Positions 20,912-31,120 of a DNA stretch of 64,000 nt are shown piece by piece. This DNA comes from Luidia sarsii (lineage: Eukaryota > Echinodermata > Asteroidea > Paxillosida > Luidiidae), in the NCBI GenBank assembly GCA_949987565.1, contig OX465120.1, forward strand, positions 2,258,383 through 2,322,382, read 5' to 3'. The position numbers were made by a program, and so were the translations under genes. The notes beneath the pieces are model-generated. The model had not been told where the DNA came from and did no database searches. It worked only from the letters and a program-made list of their open reading frames with translations. How positions within the stretch are numbered: position 1 is the stretch's first letter; each line of letters opens with the position of its first letter.

Positions 20912-21106
20912 CTGTGTCCCCGTCCCCGGCCCCTCCGCTGCCCAGGCCGCAGGTCCGCAGGCAGCCCTCCTTGGACGGGAAGCGGTTATTGTTACCAAGG
21001 CAGCCGCCGTAGGTGAACGGCTTGCACTCCTTGGCCGAGCTGTCGAAGTACCAAAAGGGGTAGTAGGTACGACACGGCCCGACGTCCTTGTGCAGGTTAC
21101 AGTAGT
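20912..21106 (-). CDS. Kunitz (BPTI-type) protease inhibitor domain
   Basis: This 195-base exon is phase 1 at both ends (acceptor TTCCCCCTCCAG, donor GACACAG|GTGACC). All six Kunitz cysteines are present in the standard spacing: C in YCNLHKD, C in VGPCRTYY, C in AKECKPF, C in YGGCLGN, C in KEGCLRT and C in RTCGLG. The aromatic FWYFD stretch and FTYGGC are family hallmarks. The presumed P1 residue after the second cysteine is Arg (GPC-R), which in this family favours trypsin-like serine proteases; P1' is Thr instead of the common Ala. A Gly/Asp-rich tail (GSGGAGDGDT) follows. The single Kunitz lies between the Frizzled exon and the Ser/Thr linker. Inhibition is inferred, not shown. Confidence 0.95.
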
Positions 21107-22693
21107 CTGGAGGGGGAAAAAAGGGGGGTAGGGGGAAAAAACGTGGGGGGGAAACAAACAGACATATACCAATGCAAACATAATGCAACCGGGGATGACG
21201 ATTCGGACGAGCAGTTAGTGCGGGGGGATGGAATTAGGGATTGGGGCGTGGGAGAACTCGATGCAAACGGAAAACGGGGAAGGGGGCGTATGCATACGTC
21301 ACTTCCGGTTCAGGGCAAACGGTTTGATTATAAGATCGGTCAAGGAGCGCGTGTTGCCCATGGTCACCTCGTTCTCAAGCGCTGCGCTGATTCGGTGTAA
21401 ACATAATACGATCATATCAAATTGTGGGTGAAATGAAAAGACACACTATTTTGTTTTTTGGGTCTATTTTATTCACACGCATGCGCACTTACTCCCATGT
21501 GTGTTCTTTTTGTGCGCACGCGCAGTGTAAAGTGTCGCCCGTGCACGTTTGTTTTCATCGTGCTCGACCGTTCCATGCATTTCGGGCAACATGCGGTAAC
21601 CTTTACCAGCCCTAAAAAAAAAAAAAAAAATAAGTCTGGCTCCAAGACGTACTTTGTGCACTAAATAAACTAGCTTCAAGCCCACGCCATGCGAGCACCA
21701 GTTATATAAAGGGAACCACTTCCAAAGCATGCCCAAGCTGTTTACAAGAGTGGTTCCCCCGGGTGGAGGAGGGGGGAGGGGTTTGGGTCTGGGGGCTGGG
21801 GATTGGAGGTTGGGTCGGTGCGGTGGAAATCGAGCATCTATAAACTGGCTTCAACTCCGAGCTGTTGAAAGATTGCGGATTGACCCGCGCAGAGAACAAA
21901 AAAAACCACCACAATCATCATTCAATTGGGATTAATTTGCCGAGTAGAAGGCAGCAGCCTCGATCGCCCGAACGCTTACCACGGGGGGACACTTAAGAAG
22001 TAATACCTTATGTTTACCTCGGGGCGGAAGGGGGATGAGGGTAGGGAGGGGTGGGAGAGAAAGGGGTCGGAATTGGGAAAGGGGGGAGAGGGTGGGGATT
22101 GGTATACATGTATATTATAAGATCGCTCGGACAGCACCCCTACCTTGCAGGAAAGTGCACCCGAGTGCTCCAACGTGCCAATTGCGTTCCAACAAGAATT
22201 CGCCCCATCACCAAAAAACCAGCAAATTACAAACGTCAGTTCACAAAAACACAGACCAGCCTATTAATAGCGTTACCTCCCTCCCATCCCCACCCACATC
22301 TGCTCCCTCCCCCTCCCCTTCACCCCAACCCCCCACCGATTGTTGTTTATGGTATTAAAAATCGTAAATCTTAGCCGTTTCGCAGCGCGGTCAATTATAC
22401 ATATATGGTATGAAGGTGCGACACGTCTCAACGCCTGCTGACCAACCCACCGCGGAATTTCTTGAAAAGACCCACAACAATCCCAATACGGTCACTCGCT
22501 CGGTGATTTGTGAGCAGTGCTGATGGTCCGTTTTGGTTTCTTCTTCGAAGTAGTACCTTGTACTTCAAACTAGCTCTTGATCACGAAGCTTGTTCACGCG
22601 CACTCGTTATACTGACTGGAACCAATTGCATTATTATAGAGCCGGTGTAAGGGTCTGATCCGGGTCCTATGCTCAGATGAGACCGTTACCATG
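21107..22693. other. Intron between Kunitz and Frizzled exons, part 1
   Basis: This is unique sequence with G-rich pyrimidine/purine patches (21111-21150, 21740-21810, 22020-22100) and an A run at 21614-21630. No coding or element signature was recognised. Confidence 0.45.
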
Positions 22694-23157
22694 TGTGACC
22701 CGGCACAACGACATGAGGAATATCCCACCAAAACACTTTTAGAGTAAACAACGCCTGAAGTCAAAGTATCTTCTCAATTCGATAAAAAAAAGTTTTTTTG
22801 TGTGTATTTTCGGAAAGTTAATGTATTGGAGGATATCATGTTCAAAGGATTTTTCCGATATCTGTCTCTAAATGTTGAAAAATGAGGATTTCGGGGGAGC
22901 GTTTGTGTACTGTTTTCATGAAAATGTAAAGTTCCTGCCTTTTTGAATGGCCGCTTTCGAGGAGTTAGATTGGTGCTGCTATATTGTGTTTGGTACCAAA
23001 TAAACGAGCGAAGTCCCCTTGTACTATTTACAACAAAGTTCACACGGAAATAATGTTGATATAATTTGAAAGCTAATGGTATACTCTTTCACATCATTAG
23101 AAAATCTCAAAATCTCAAAAGTGGGGGTTATTCCTCATTATGCAGTGCCGGGTCATT
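22694..23157. mobile_element. Element A copy, opposite orientation
   Basis: It starts TGTGACCCGGCACAACGACA and runs in the reverse direction relative to the 7.9- and 18.9-kb copies, with the TTAATGTATTGGAGGATATC and AGCGAAGTCCCCTTGTACTA strings. The right end (GCCGGGTCATT) has lost its last bases, so no target duplication is readable. Confidence 0.9.
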
Positions 23158-23383
23158 CAATCAAGTAAATCCAACGAGAAATAGGTGACTTTTTTTTCTG
23201 AAAGATCTTGAGTAAGTTGCCTTGACAAATTCCGCAACGAAAGTTTTACGCGCCCTTGCGGTTTAACCTATATCCACGTCAATAATCCGAGTGCGGATGC
23301 CGGTAAGATTTACACATTGAATTGTTACCCGCGGTCTCGGTAAAAAAAAAATCCAGTACGAACACGGCGTACGTTCTATTCGT

Positions 23384-23631
23384 GAGTAGCTACTACCTTC
23401 AGATGGGACGGGTGACGATATTCGGATGTTGGAGGGACAAAAACTTTTTTTTTCAGAGCATGCGCTCGACCGTGGCTAAAGTTACCCCCAGCCCCCCTCT
23501 TAAAATGAATTTCATAATGCGTTGCCACGCCACCCCGAATGGTGAGTAGGTGAGTGAGTAGCTACTAGGTGAGTAGCTACTACCTTCAGATGGGACGGGT
23601 GACGATATTCGGATGTTGGAGGGACAAAAAC
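23384..23631 (+). repeat. 61-bp direct duplication around 100-bp repeat copy 2
   Basis: A 61-base string beginning GAGTAGCTACTACCTTCAG and ending GGAGGGACAAAAAC occurs at about 23384-23444 and again at about 23571-23631. Between them lies the second copy (23456-23535) of the dispersed repeat at 20352-20455. Confidence 0.8.
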
Positions 23632-23739
23632 AGGGGGGGGGGTCGGGGGCTGACTTCCTTGTGGGTTTAGGGGGATGGGGAGAGAGGGGGTGGAGATGGG
23701 TGGGGGCACTGGGAGATGGGGATGAGGGGTTACGGGGCG

Positions 23740-24862
23740 TCAAGGTTATACCGAAGCCAACCGTGCCGGGGCGGTTCGTAGTTGATGCATTTCTCCAGCT
23801 TCAGGGAGAGGGTGGGGTTAGGAGAATGGGTGGGTGGAAAGGGGGGTTACGGGGCGTCAAGGTTATACCGAAGCCTACCGGACCGGGGCGGTTCGTAGTT
23901 GATGCATTTCTCCAGCTTCAGGGAGAGGGTGGGGTTTAGGAGAATGGGTGGGTGGAAGGGGGGTTTACGGGGCGTCAAAGGTTATACCGAAGCCAACCGG
24001 GCCGGGGCGGTTCGTAGTTGATGCATTTCTCCAGCTTCAGGGAGAGGGTGGGGTTAGGAGAATGGGTGGGGGAAAGGGGGGTTACGGGGCGTCAAAGGTT
24101 ATACCGAAGCCTACCGGGCCGGGGCGGTTCGTAGTTGATGCATTTCTCCAGCTTCAGGGAGAGGGTGGGGTTAGGAGAATGGGTGGGTGGAAAGGGGGGT
24201 TACGGGGCGTCAAACGTTATACCGAAGCCTACCGGGCCGGGGCGGTTCGTAGTTGATGCATTTCTCCAGCTTCAGGGAGAGGGTGGGGTTAGGAGAATGG
24301 GTGGGTGGAAAGGGGGGTTACGGGGCGTCAAAGGTTATACCGAAGCCAACCGGGCCGGGGCGGTTCGTAGTTGATGCATTTCTCCAGCTTCAGGGAGAGG
24401 GTGGGGTTAGGAGAATGGGTGGGGGAAAGGGGGGTTACGGGGCGTCAAAGGTTATACCGAAGCCTACCGGGCCGGGGCGGTTCGTAGTTGATGCATTTCT
24501 CCAGCTTCAGGGAGAGGGTGGGGTTAGGAGAATGGGTGGGTGGAAAGGGGGGTTACGGGGCGTCAAAGGTTATACCGAAGCCAACCGGGCCGGGGCGGTT
24601 CGTAGTTGATGCATTTCTCCCGCTTCTCGTTGGGCTTGGCCTGGGGCAGGGAGAGGGTGGGGTTAGGAGAATGGGTGGGGGAAAGGGGGGTTACGGGGCG
24701 TCAAAGGTTATACCGAAGCCTACCGGGCCGGGGCGGTTCGTAGTTGATGCATTTCTCCCGCTTCTCGTTGGGCTTGGCCTGGGACAGAGAGAGGGTGGGG
24801 TTTAGGAGAATGGGTGGGTGGAAGGGGGTTTACGGGGCGTCAAAGGTTATACCGAAGCCTAC
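23740..24862. repeat. About 117-bp minisatellite with copies of the Frizzled-exon donor
   Basis: About nine units carry GGGGCGGTTCGTAGTTGATG and GGCGTCAAAGGTTATACCGA. On minus, each unit encodes the last exon residues (INYEPPRPG) followed by G|GTAGGC or G|GTTGGC, that is, a copy of the exon end and donor. The three rightmost units carry more exon sequence (TCTCGTTGGGCTTGGCCTGG) than those further from the exon. Confidence 0.92.
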
Positions 24863-24998
24863 CGGGCCGGGGCGGTTCGTAGTTGATGCATTTCTCCCGC
24901 TTCTCGTTGGGCTTGGCCTGGGGCAGGGAGTCGCATCCCAGCTCGTCCGGCCACGCCCTGCCGTGCGCGTTCAGCGTAGGCTCGCAGTCCACCCGTGC
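24863..24998 (-). CDS. C-terminal part of a Frizzled-type cysteine-rich domain
   Basis: This 136-base exon is phase 0 at its start (acceptor GTGTTCACGCAG) and phase 1 at its end (CCCG|GTAGGC). It encodes ARVDCEPTLNAHGRAWPDEL, then GCDSLPQAKPNEKREKCIN and YEPPRPG. The C-x-P ... WP-x-x-L-x-C-x-x-L-P ... C-I pattern is the C-terminal signature of the Frizzled CRD, as in Frizzled receptors, sFRPs and corin, and accounts for the last three of its cysteines. The first part of the CRD should lie on earlier exons; I could not find it between 25 and 64 kb. Family knowledge suggests Wnt or lipid-ligand binding, but that is inference. The call is by motif only over 45 residues. Confidence 0.78.
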
Positions 24999-25053
24999 CT
25001 GCGTGAACACACGACCGGGGTGAAACAAAACAAAAACAGAGTCGTGTTAATCG

Positions 25054-25800
25054 TTAAGGCCCCTATAATACACAACATTGGTAAGATCAATATAGGAAGG
25101 TTTGCGGTGACACCATGTATCCTGTCTCTTAAAGGAAGAGGTTTGGTTCTGAAAAGAACCTGAGTGGTAACTCGACGTTTCGACCAGTATGCTCTGGCCG
25201 TCATCAGGAGAATCATTCTCCTGATGACGGCCAGAGCATACTGGTCGAAACGTCGAGTTTCCCTCAGGTTCTTTTCAGAACCAAACCTCTTCCTTTAAGA
25301 GACAGGATACATGGTGTCACCGCAAACCTTCCTATATTGATTCACCCACCATGCAAAGCCTTAAGTCTCATTTATTGGTAAGATCGAAAAACAGAAAATG
25401 TTCAGAGATTTACATGAAACTTATACAGTTTGAAGATTGTTATGGTAGAAACCTCGCACTGAAATATTTCTGCCTAAAATGATGTATTTTTTTGAGCAAC
25501 GGGTAAAATAAATCGTTTACGTCTAGATCTAAACGATTTTTTCGGAAGAATACGTTGAATGCTGCATTTTCGCGAAGCAAATGAAGCGTTTTTCACTACC
25601 GGTATTTTCTCGAGACTCGGTTGGCGGATTGAGCTGAAATGTTCACAGTTGTGCTATTTCTCGAGAAATCTTAACTCAAACATCGACAAAATAGTTTATT
25701 TCTCGCGAGTAATAAATTATTTCTTACACTACAGAACGAACGGTGCGAAAACCGTGACGGTTTTTCGCCTTTTTCTACTTTCTAGTCATTTAATAGATTA
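25054..25800. mobile_element. Element B copy interrupted by the family F palindrome
   Basis: The left end reads TTAAGGCCCCTATAATACAC, followed after 32 bases by the 256-bp palindrome. Element B sequence resumes at 25366 with TTATTGGTAAGATCGAAAAAC and continues through AGTTTGAAGATTGTTATGG, TCTCGAGAAATCTTAACTC and the central CTCGCGAGTAATAAAT palindrome. The right terminus is lost. Confidence 0.8.
25086..25341. repeat. Near-perfect 256-bp palindrome (family F) with hammerhead-like core
   Basis: The arms are complementary over about 125 bases with one indel, centred on 25214 (AGGAGAAT-C-ATTCTCCT). Each arm contains GGTTTGCGGTGACACCATG, AAAGGAAGAGG and GGTTCTGAAAAGAACC, and ends at the centre in a GAAACGTCGAG string. 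On plus, 25222-25256 reads CTGATGA, then a seven-base stem CGGCCAG/CTGGTCG with a six-base loop, then GAAACGTC. Confidence 0.9.
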
Positions 25801-25804
25801 ATTA

Positions 25805-25985
25805 GTTGATATACAAAAATGTTGAGAACTGCTTACTGACTAAAATTACCAAAATGCAAATCTTAAAATTAAGTGGGCCTGACGTTTCGATCCTAGCAGG
25901 ACCTTTCTCAAAGGAAAAGAGAAAGGTCCTGCTAGGATCGAAACGTCAGGCCCACTAAATGTTAAGATTAATGAGTTAGTAGGTT
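25805..25985. repeat. Family D palindrome
   Basis: Arms of about 38 bases read CGATCCTAGCAGGACCTTTC and its complement around an AAAGGAAAA loop (centre near 25911), extending outward with less identity to ATCTTAA on both sides. The same arm occurs singly at 14.69-14.79 kb. Confidence 0.88.
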
Positions 25986-26285
25986 CTTATATCAGATGTA
26001 ATAGTAATGTAAATCAAAAATGCTGAAATAAATAGACCAGGAATTGAAGGATAAGTATTAAGCCGCTTCTGTTGCGCTGGGGAAAAAAAAGCTAACATGA
26101 AGTCATCATCTTATGAAAGGGATAATGTCTCGCATACGTTGACTGAGTTTGTGGCCCGATTCCAAGAGAATACCGTCATCCCATGGCGTGCATTCATCCC
26201 AGACACATGCTCCTGATTAAAATTGTTTTATCTCCGAAAGAATGTGGCCCATGCCGTGCGCCGCCTGTGCGGCAGGCAGGACCGA
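25986..26285. other. Unique sequence
   Basis: No recognisable structure. Confidence 0.4.
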
Positions 26286-26391
26286 TTGTAAGTGAACTGG
26301 CTCCCCTCATCTCTCCCTCTCTCACTCTCTCTCACTCTCTCTCTCTCTCTCCCTCTCTCTCTCTTTCTCTCCCTCATCTCTCTCTCTCTCA

Positions 26392-26465
<74 letters not shown>

Positions 26466-27087
26466 GGCTTTCGCAATACATGGCTGTCTGTCCATCTCTC
26501 TCCTTTGCTCTCCGTCTCCCTAGCTCTCTGTGTAGTGTCTCTATCTGCATCTCTTGGTCTTTCTGCCTCTCTCTCTGCCGCTCTCCCTCTCTCTCTCCCC
26601 CTCTCTCTCTCTCTCTCTCTGACTCTGTCTGTTATACCTGACTGTCTCTCTGTCTCTCTCTGTCTGTCTCTCTTTTTTCCTTTCTGTTTATCTATGTGCC
26701 TTTCTCCGTCTCTGCGTCGGGCTGTCTGAATACATAACTCTCTGTCTCTCTGCTTTCTTCTCTGCCTGTGTATCTCTGTCTCTATATCTGTCCCTCTTTG
26801 TCTCTCACCGTCTCTATATTTCTCGTTGTCGCTCTCCCCCTCTCTGTCTCGTTCTCTCTACCCTCTCTCTCATTCTCCTCTTTCTCTTTCTCTCTCTTTC
26901 TCTCTCTGTCTTTCCCCCTCTCTCTCACCTGTCACTTTCTCCCTCTCTCACCTTTCTTTATCTCTCTCTGTCTCCCCCCACTCTCTCACCTATAGCTATA
27001 TGACTCTCTGTCTGTCTCCCTCTCTCTCTCTATCTCTCTCTCCCTCTCTCCCCACTCTCTCTGTCCCTACCCATCGTCTCCCCCTCT

Positions 27088-27182
<95 letters not shown>

Positions 27183-27225
27183 GACCATCTCCCCCTCTCT
27201 CTCTATCTCCGTCCATCCTGGAGGA
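26286..27225. repeat. CT-rich microsatellite block
   Basis: CTCTCT tracts are interrupted by CTGTCTGT and CCCTCTCT variants; the longest uninterrupted CT run is at about 27090-27180. Open frames through it (serine/leucine-rich) are artefacts of the repeat. Confidence 0.95.
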
Positions 27226-28280
27226 TATATATTTGGAGCGTGTCTTAACCTGCTCGCGATGTGTCCTGCCTCATTTTTTTTTCTGAAAGGCCACTAAATC
27301 GGGGGTGACGACATGGAAAGCGCCAGTCTGTTTTCCCTCGTTGGTCTTCGGGAGAAAGAAAAAAAAACACCTTGCTATCCGCGCGGGACTGTCAAAAAAC
27401 ACAATCCAGTGTTGGGAAGGGGGAAAAAATGACCAAACAAAAGCCAACCGTGGTTCCCCCCGGCCCGTCGAAATCGATCCTGCCAGCCGCTTTCGACCAA
27501 AAAAAAAATCGTCATCTCTCTCCCTTCTCCTCCCTCTCCTTCCCTCCCTCTCTCCTCGCCAAAGAAAAGCGTAATGAAAACGTCCGAGAAATTATTGTTT
27601 CCGTAGCAACCCGAGCACCGACCGAGGGAGAAAAGATAACACAGTTCTTAGAGCAGCTTACGCTTCTATCAGATTGGATCTGCCCAGGAGCGGACCGCAA
27701 AATACAGACTGATTTCTTTCAAGAACCTCGACTCCCCCCTCCCCCCGTCATAAGAAAAGAAGAAGAACAACAACTTTCAAGGATTTCCCCCTGAAGTTCG
27801 TCTCCTTGCAATTCCGGGGAATCTCTGGTTATTGAGACGGGATGGGGGAGAGGGGGAGGGAGATCGAGGGATGTCGTGGCGATGGAGGAGGATGAGGAGG
27901 AGACGGAGAGGGGGGGGTATGGGGAGGGAGGGAAGAAGGCGGTTGCTCGGTTGCAATTTCCACCGAGACTCCGGGGAGCGAGGGAAGGGAGGGGGAAGGG
28001 AAGGGAGGGGAAGGGGAGGGAGGGGAAGGGGAGAGAGAGGGAGAGGGAGGGGGTAAATTAAGTATCGGATTCGCCAGGTGACGGGCGGTCGCCGGCCGAG
28101 CGGAAGGCCCCGGGTTGACAAAGCGAATGAAGGAGTTTGTCTGGAGCCGAGGAGATGTTGAGACTGAGAAAGTGTCATCGTGCCAGGGCGGTACTCGCAT
28201 CGCGGTCTAGAGGGACCGCGAGTCCGAATCGAACTGTACTTTCTGTGGAAGCAGTATCTTCAGGGCAGAGGATTCTATCT
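27226..28280. other. Mostly unique sequence with a GGGA-rich patch
   Basis: A purine-rich stretch at 27838-28055 has GGGGAGGG motifs. A perfect hairpin (CGCGGTC/GACCGCG) lies at 28200-28220. No gene was recognised. Confidence 0.45.
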
Positions 28281-28692
28281 AAGTCATTCACGCTTTCTTC
28301 CTTCTTCTCCTCCTCCTCCTCTGCCTCCTCCTGATCCTTCTTCACCCCTCCTCCTCCTTCTCCTCCTCCTTCTCTTCCTCCTTCTCTTCCTCCTTCTCTT
28401 TCTCCTTCTCTTCCTTCTACACATAATCCTCTCCCTCCTCCTCCTTCTCCTGCTCCTCCTGCTCCTCCTTCTCCTCCTCCTCCTCCTCCATCTCCTCCTC
28501 CTCCTCCTCCTCCTCCTCCTCCTCCTCCCCTCCCCATCCTCCTCTTCCCCTATCCTCTTCTCCCCCTTTTCTCCTCTTCTCCCTCTTCCTCCTCACCCTC
28601 CTCCTTCTTCTTCATCTTCTTCGTCTTCTTCTTCTTCTTCTTCATCTTCTTCGTCTTCTTCTTCTTCTTCTTCTTCTTCTTCCTTTTCCTCT
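28281..28692. repeat. CTC/CTT trinucleotide array
   Basis: CTCCTC and TTCTTC runs, with pure CTT at 28600-28680. They read as Leu or Ser runs on plus and Gly/Glu on minus, with no coding meaning. Confidence 0.95.
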
Positions 28693-29247
28693 AATTTATT
28701 TCCTAACTTTCATTACTTTCAGCAGAATGAAGTATAGTTATTTTGAAATATGATGAAGTGCTTCATCTGTCTCCTTTTCTTCCTCCTCCTAGTAAAAAAT
28801 CGAACCTTGTGCATAACCCATATTTCTGTTTATAGCATGTGTACTTTCTGTCTGCTTTCTCTTTCCGTCAAATGAGTGCAATGGAGTACGGTGTGTATTC
28901 CTTTTGAAAAGCCAATCTTTCTTCCCTTGCGTGCGGCTTATTGGGGCAAATCTGTACCTGTGAAGGTCTCTCGCATACCTGTACTTTTCGAACCTGCTTT
29001 GTCCTTTTTCTGGTAATAACTAACCCTTGCATCGATTTTCAGTCAATGTACTATATAACGGGGGTACAGCATTCAATGGGTCTGCCGTGGCGTGACGTCG
29101 CCAACTTAAGTATTCATAATTCATCGCGATCGAAATCTATCGGGGAAACGACTACTTCAGCCCGGTCGTGTTTCCAAATTGATTTTTAAGTTTTCATGAA
29201 GGAAAGAAAATGACGATTGGAGACACGTCTGTGCAAAGCAGGGAAGT
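28693..29247. other. Unique sequence
   Basis: No recognisable structure. Confidence 0.4.
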
Positions 29248-29362
29248 TAACGTTAAGGGGAAGGGGAGGGAAGGGGAGGGGAGGGGAGGGGGAGGGGGAG
29301 GGGGAGGGGGAGGGGGAGGGGGAGGGGAGGGGAGGGGGAGGGGAGGGGGAGTGGAGGAGGCT
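29248..29362. repeat. GGGGAG array
   Basis: The GGGGAGGG register continues for about 110 bases on plus, giving densely spaced G tracts. Confidence 0.92.
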
Positions 29363-29850
29363 GGGGAGGGTCAAACAAAGGTCAGGCCCGCGCGCCACTG
29401 CACGTATATTGACCGCGGCGTAGCTGTGTCAGAAGAGGGAGTAGGGCACTGTATAGCCCAGACGTGTCTCGATCTCATTGCTGTCCACAACGTCATTTTC
29501 CATCAGCCTCACTGCCGCTTGCTTTAGTGGCCAGCCGGGCTGGCAATTACACGCAACATTACAAGTCTTCCCAGAAGAAGAAGAAAAAAAATAATCACCT
29601 TGGAAGGGCGGTAGCCTTTTAATGGTCGAGACCCGATCGCATTATACAGAGACTAGTCGTCATGGCTTTCAAGTTATAATTGCGGGCTGCGTGATATGTA
29701 CGTGTGAAAAGCGGTTTCTTAAAGCAATGGTATAGATGTGGGGTTCTGTGATGAGAGAAGGCAAACATTCTGTGGAAGATGTTTGGTATATATTGGTCTG
29801 TTCTGTCGCGGGCTTTTGTATTCTGCTTTGGCCTTTCTCTGTGACACGCT
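29363..29850. other. Unique sequence
   Basis: No recognisable structure. Confidence 0.4.
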
Positions 29851-30675
29851 CTACCAAACACTGCCCTGTCCAGCCCTGTCTTGCCCTGCCCTGTCCTGCC
29901 CTGTCCTGCCCTGTCCTGCTCTGCCATGCCCTGCCAGTGCCCTGTTCTGTCCTGTCCTACCCTGCCCTGCCCTGCCCTGCCTTGGCCTGCTCTGCCCTGT
30001 CCTGTCCTGCCCTGCCCTGCCCTGCCCTGCCCTGTCTTGCCCTGCCCTGCCTTGTCCTGCCCTGCCCTGCCCTGCTTTGCCTTGCCTTGCCCTGCCCTGC
30101 TCTGCCATGCCCTGCTCTGCCCTGCTCTGCTCTGTCCTGCCCTGCCCTGCCCTGCCTTGCTCGCTCTGCCCTGCCCTGCCCTGCCCTGCCCTGCCTTGCC
30201 CTGCTCTGCCCTGCCCTGCCCTGCCCTGCCTTGCTCTGCCCTGCCCTGCATGCCCTACCCTGCCTTGCTCTGCTCTGCTCTGCTCTGCTCTGCCCTGTCC
30301 TGTCCTGCCCTGCCATGCCTGTCCTGCCCTGCCCTGCCCTGCTATGTCCTGCCCTGCCCTGCAATACCCTGCCTTGCCCTGCCCTGCCCTGCAATACCCT
30401 GCCTTGCCCTGCACTGCCCTGCCCTGCCCTGCCCTGCCTTGCTCTGCCCTGCCCTGCATGCCCTACCCTGCCTTGCTCTGCTCTGCTCTGCTCTGCTCTG
30501 CCCTGTCCTGTCCTGCCCTGCCCTGCCCTGCCCTGCCCTGCCCTGCCCTGCTCTGTCCTGCCCTGCTCTGCAATACCCTGCCCTGCCCTGCCCTGCCCTG
30601 CAATACCCTGTCATGCAATGCCCTACTCCACCCTGTCTTGTCTTGCCTTGCCCTGCTCTCTGCCCTGCTCTCAGA
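29851..30675. repeat. CCCTG pentanucleotide array 1
   Basis: About 160 copies of CCCTG with frequent CTCTG, CCTTG and CAATA variants. Larger blocks are duplicated (CATGCCCTACCCTGCCTTGC at 30248 and 30458). On minus it is GGGCA repeated. All six frames are open for hundreds of bases because neither strand of the pentamer makes a stop codon. Confidence 0.95.
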
Positions 30676-31120
30676 TTTGATAGGTTCTATAGCGACAGTT
30701 CGATAAATGATCCAGGGACTAAATTGCGGTCTCTCCGGTACGGCACCGGGAAGAGATCCGGGCCAAAAACGCAACCGAACCACGCGGCACAGCGGCACTT
30801 ATACCCACTCACACAACGCCGGATACAAGCTGTACACTACAATATACGCTGCACGCAGACCGTGCCGCTACCATTCCACCGCGAAACAGTCAACAGTCAA
30901 CAAAAGCAAAAGCATTCCAACATGTCTAATTCAATGCACAAAGGATTACATGTTCTTCTATAGCCAAGCATGTTCCGGCACGCACGTACATTACAGCACT
31001 TTAGACCCATCCCCTTCCCATTAAAATTGTGACTAGGTAAAAGGAGAATGAAGCTATACCACATCCATAATGTCAGACTCAACTATTGAGCGAATTGCTG
31101 CGTTGGTATCTCGGACTCAC
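30676..31120. other. Unique sequence
   Basis: No recognisable structure. Confidence 0.4.

Larger units (their letters stand above)
506..24998 (-). other. Partial gene: Frizzled CRD - Kunitz - six Ig domains
   Basis: Thirteen exons on the minus strand form one phase-consistent model of 2251 bases (about 750 codons): 24998-24863, 21106-20912, 18676-18460, 17350-17211, 15828-15690, 14979-14855, 13635-13494, 11604-11441, 8621-8497, 6852-6687, 4506-4219, 3008-2730, 640-506. Lengths and phases were worked out by hand from the borders and all agree. The encoded chain is extracellular in type: disulphide-rich modules with many N-glycosylation sequons. Such modules bind proteases, Wnt-like ligands or matrix partners, but no function is shown here. 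The start codon, signal peptide, CRD N-terminus and C-terminal end are missing. Papilin (Kunitz plus Ig) and ROR/MuSK (Ig plus Frizzled) share pieces of this architecture, but not the order. Confidence 0.85.

Noticed and set aside
25195..25300. Complete, active hammerhead ribozyme
   Set aside because: The two boxes and helix II are present, but I cannot identify helix I, helix III and a cleavage triplet together; the long palindrome would also compete with the fold.
29619..30963. Open frames of 200-360 codons with PCPAL or GQGRA repeats
   Set aside because: A pentamer without stop triplets in either strand keeps all six frames open; there is no start context or domain.
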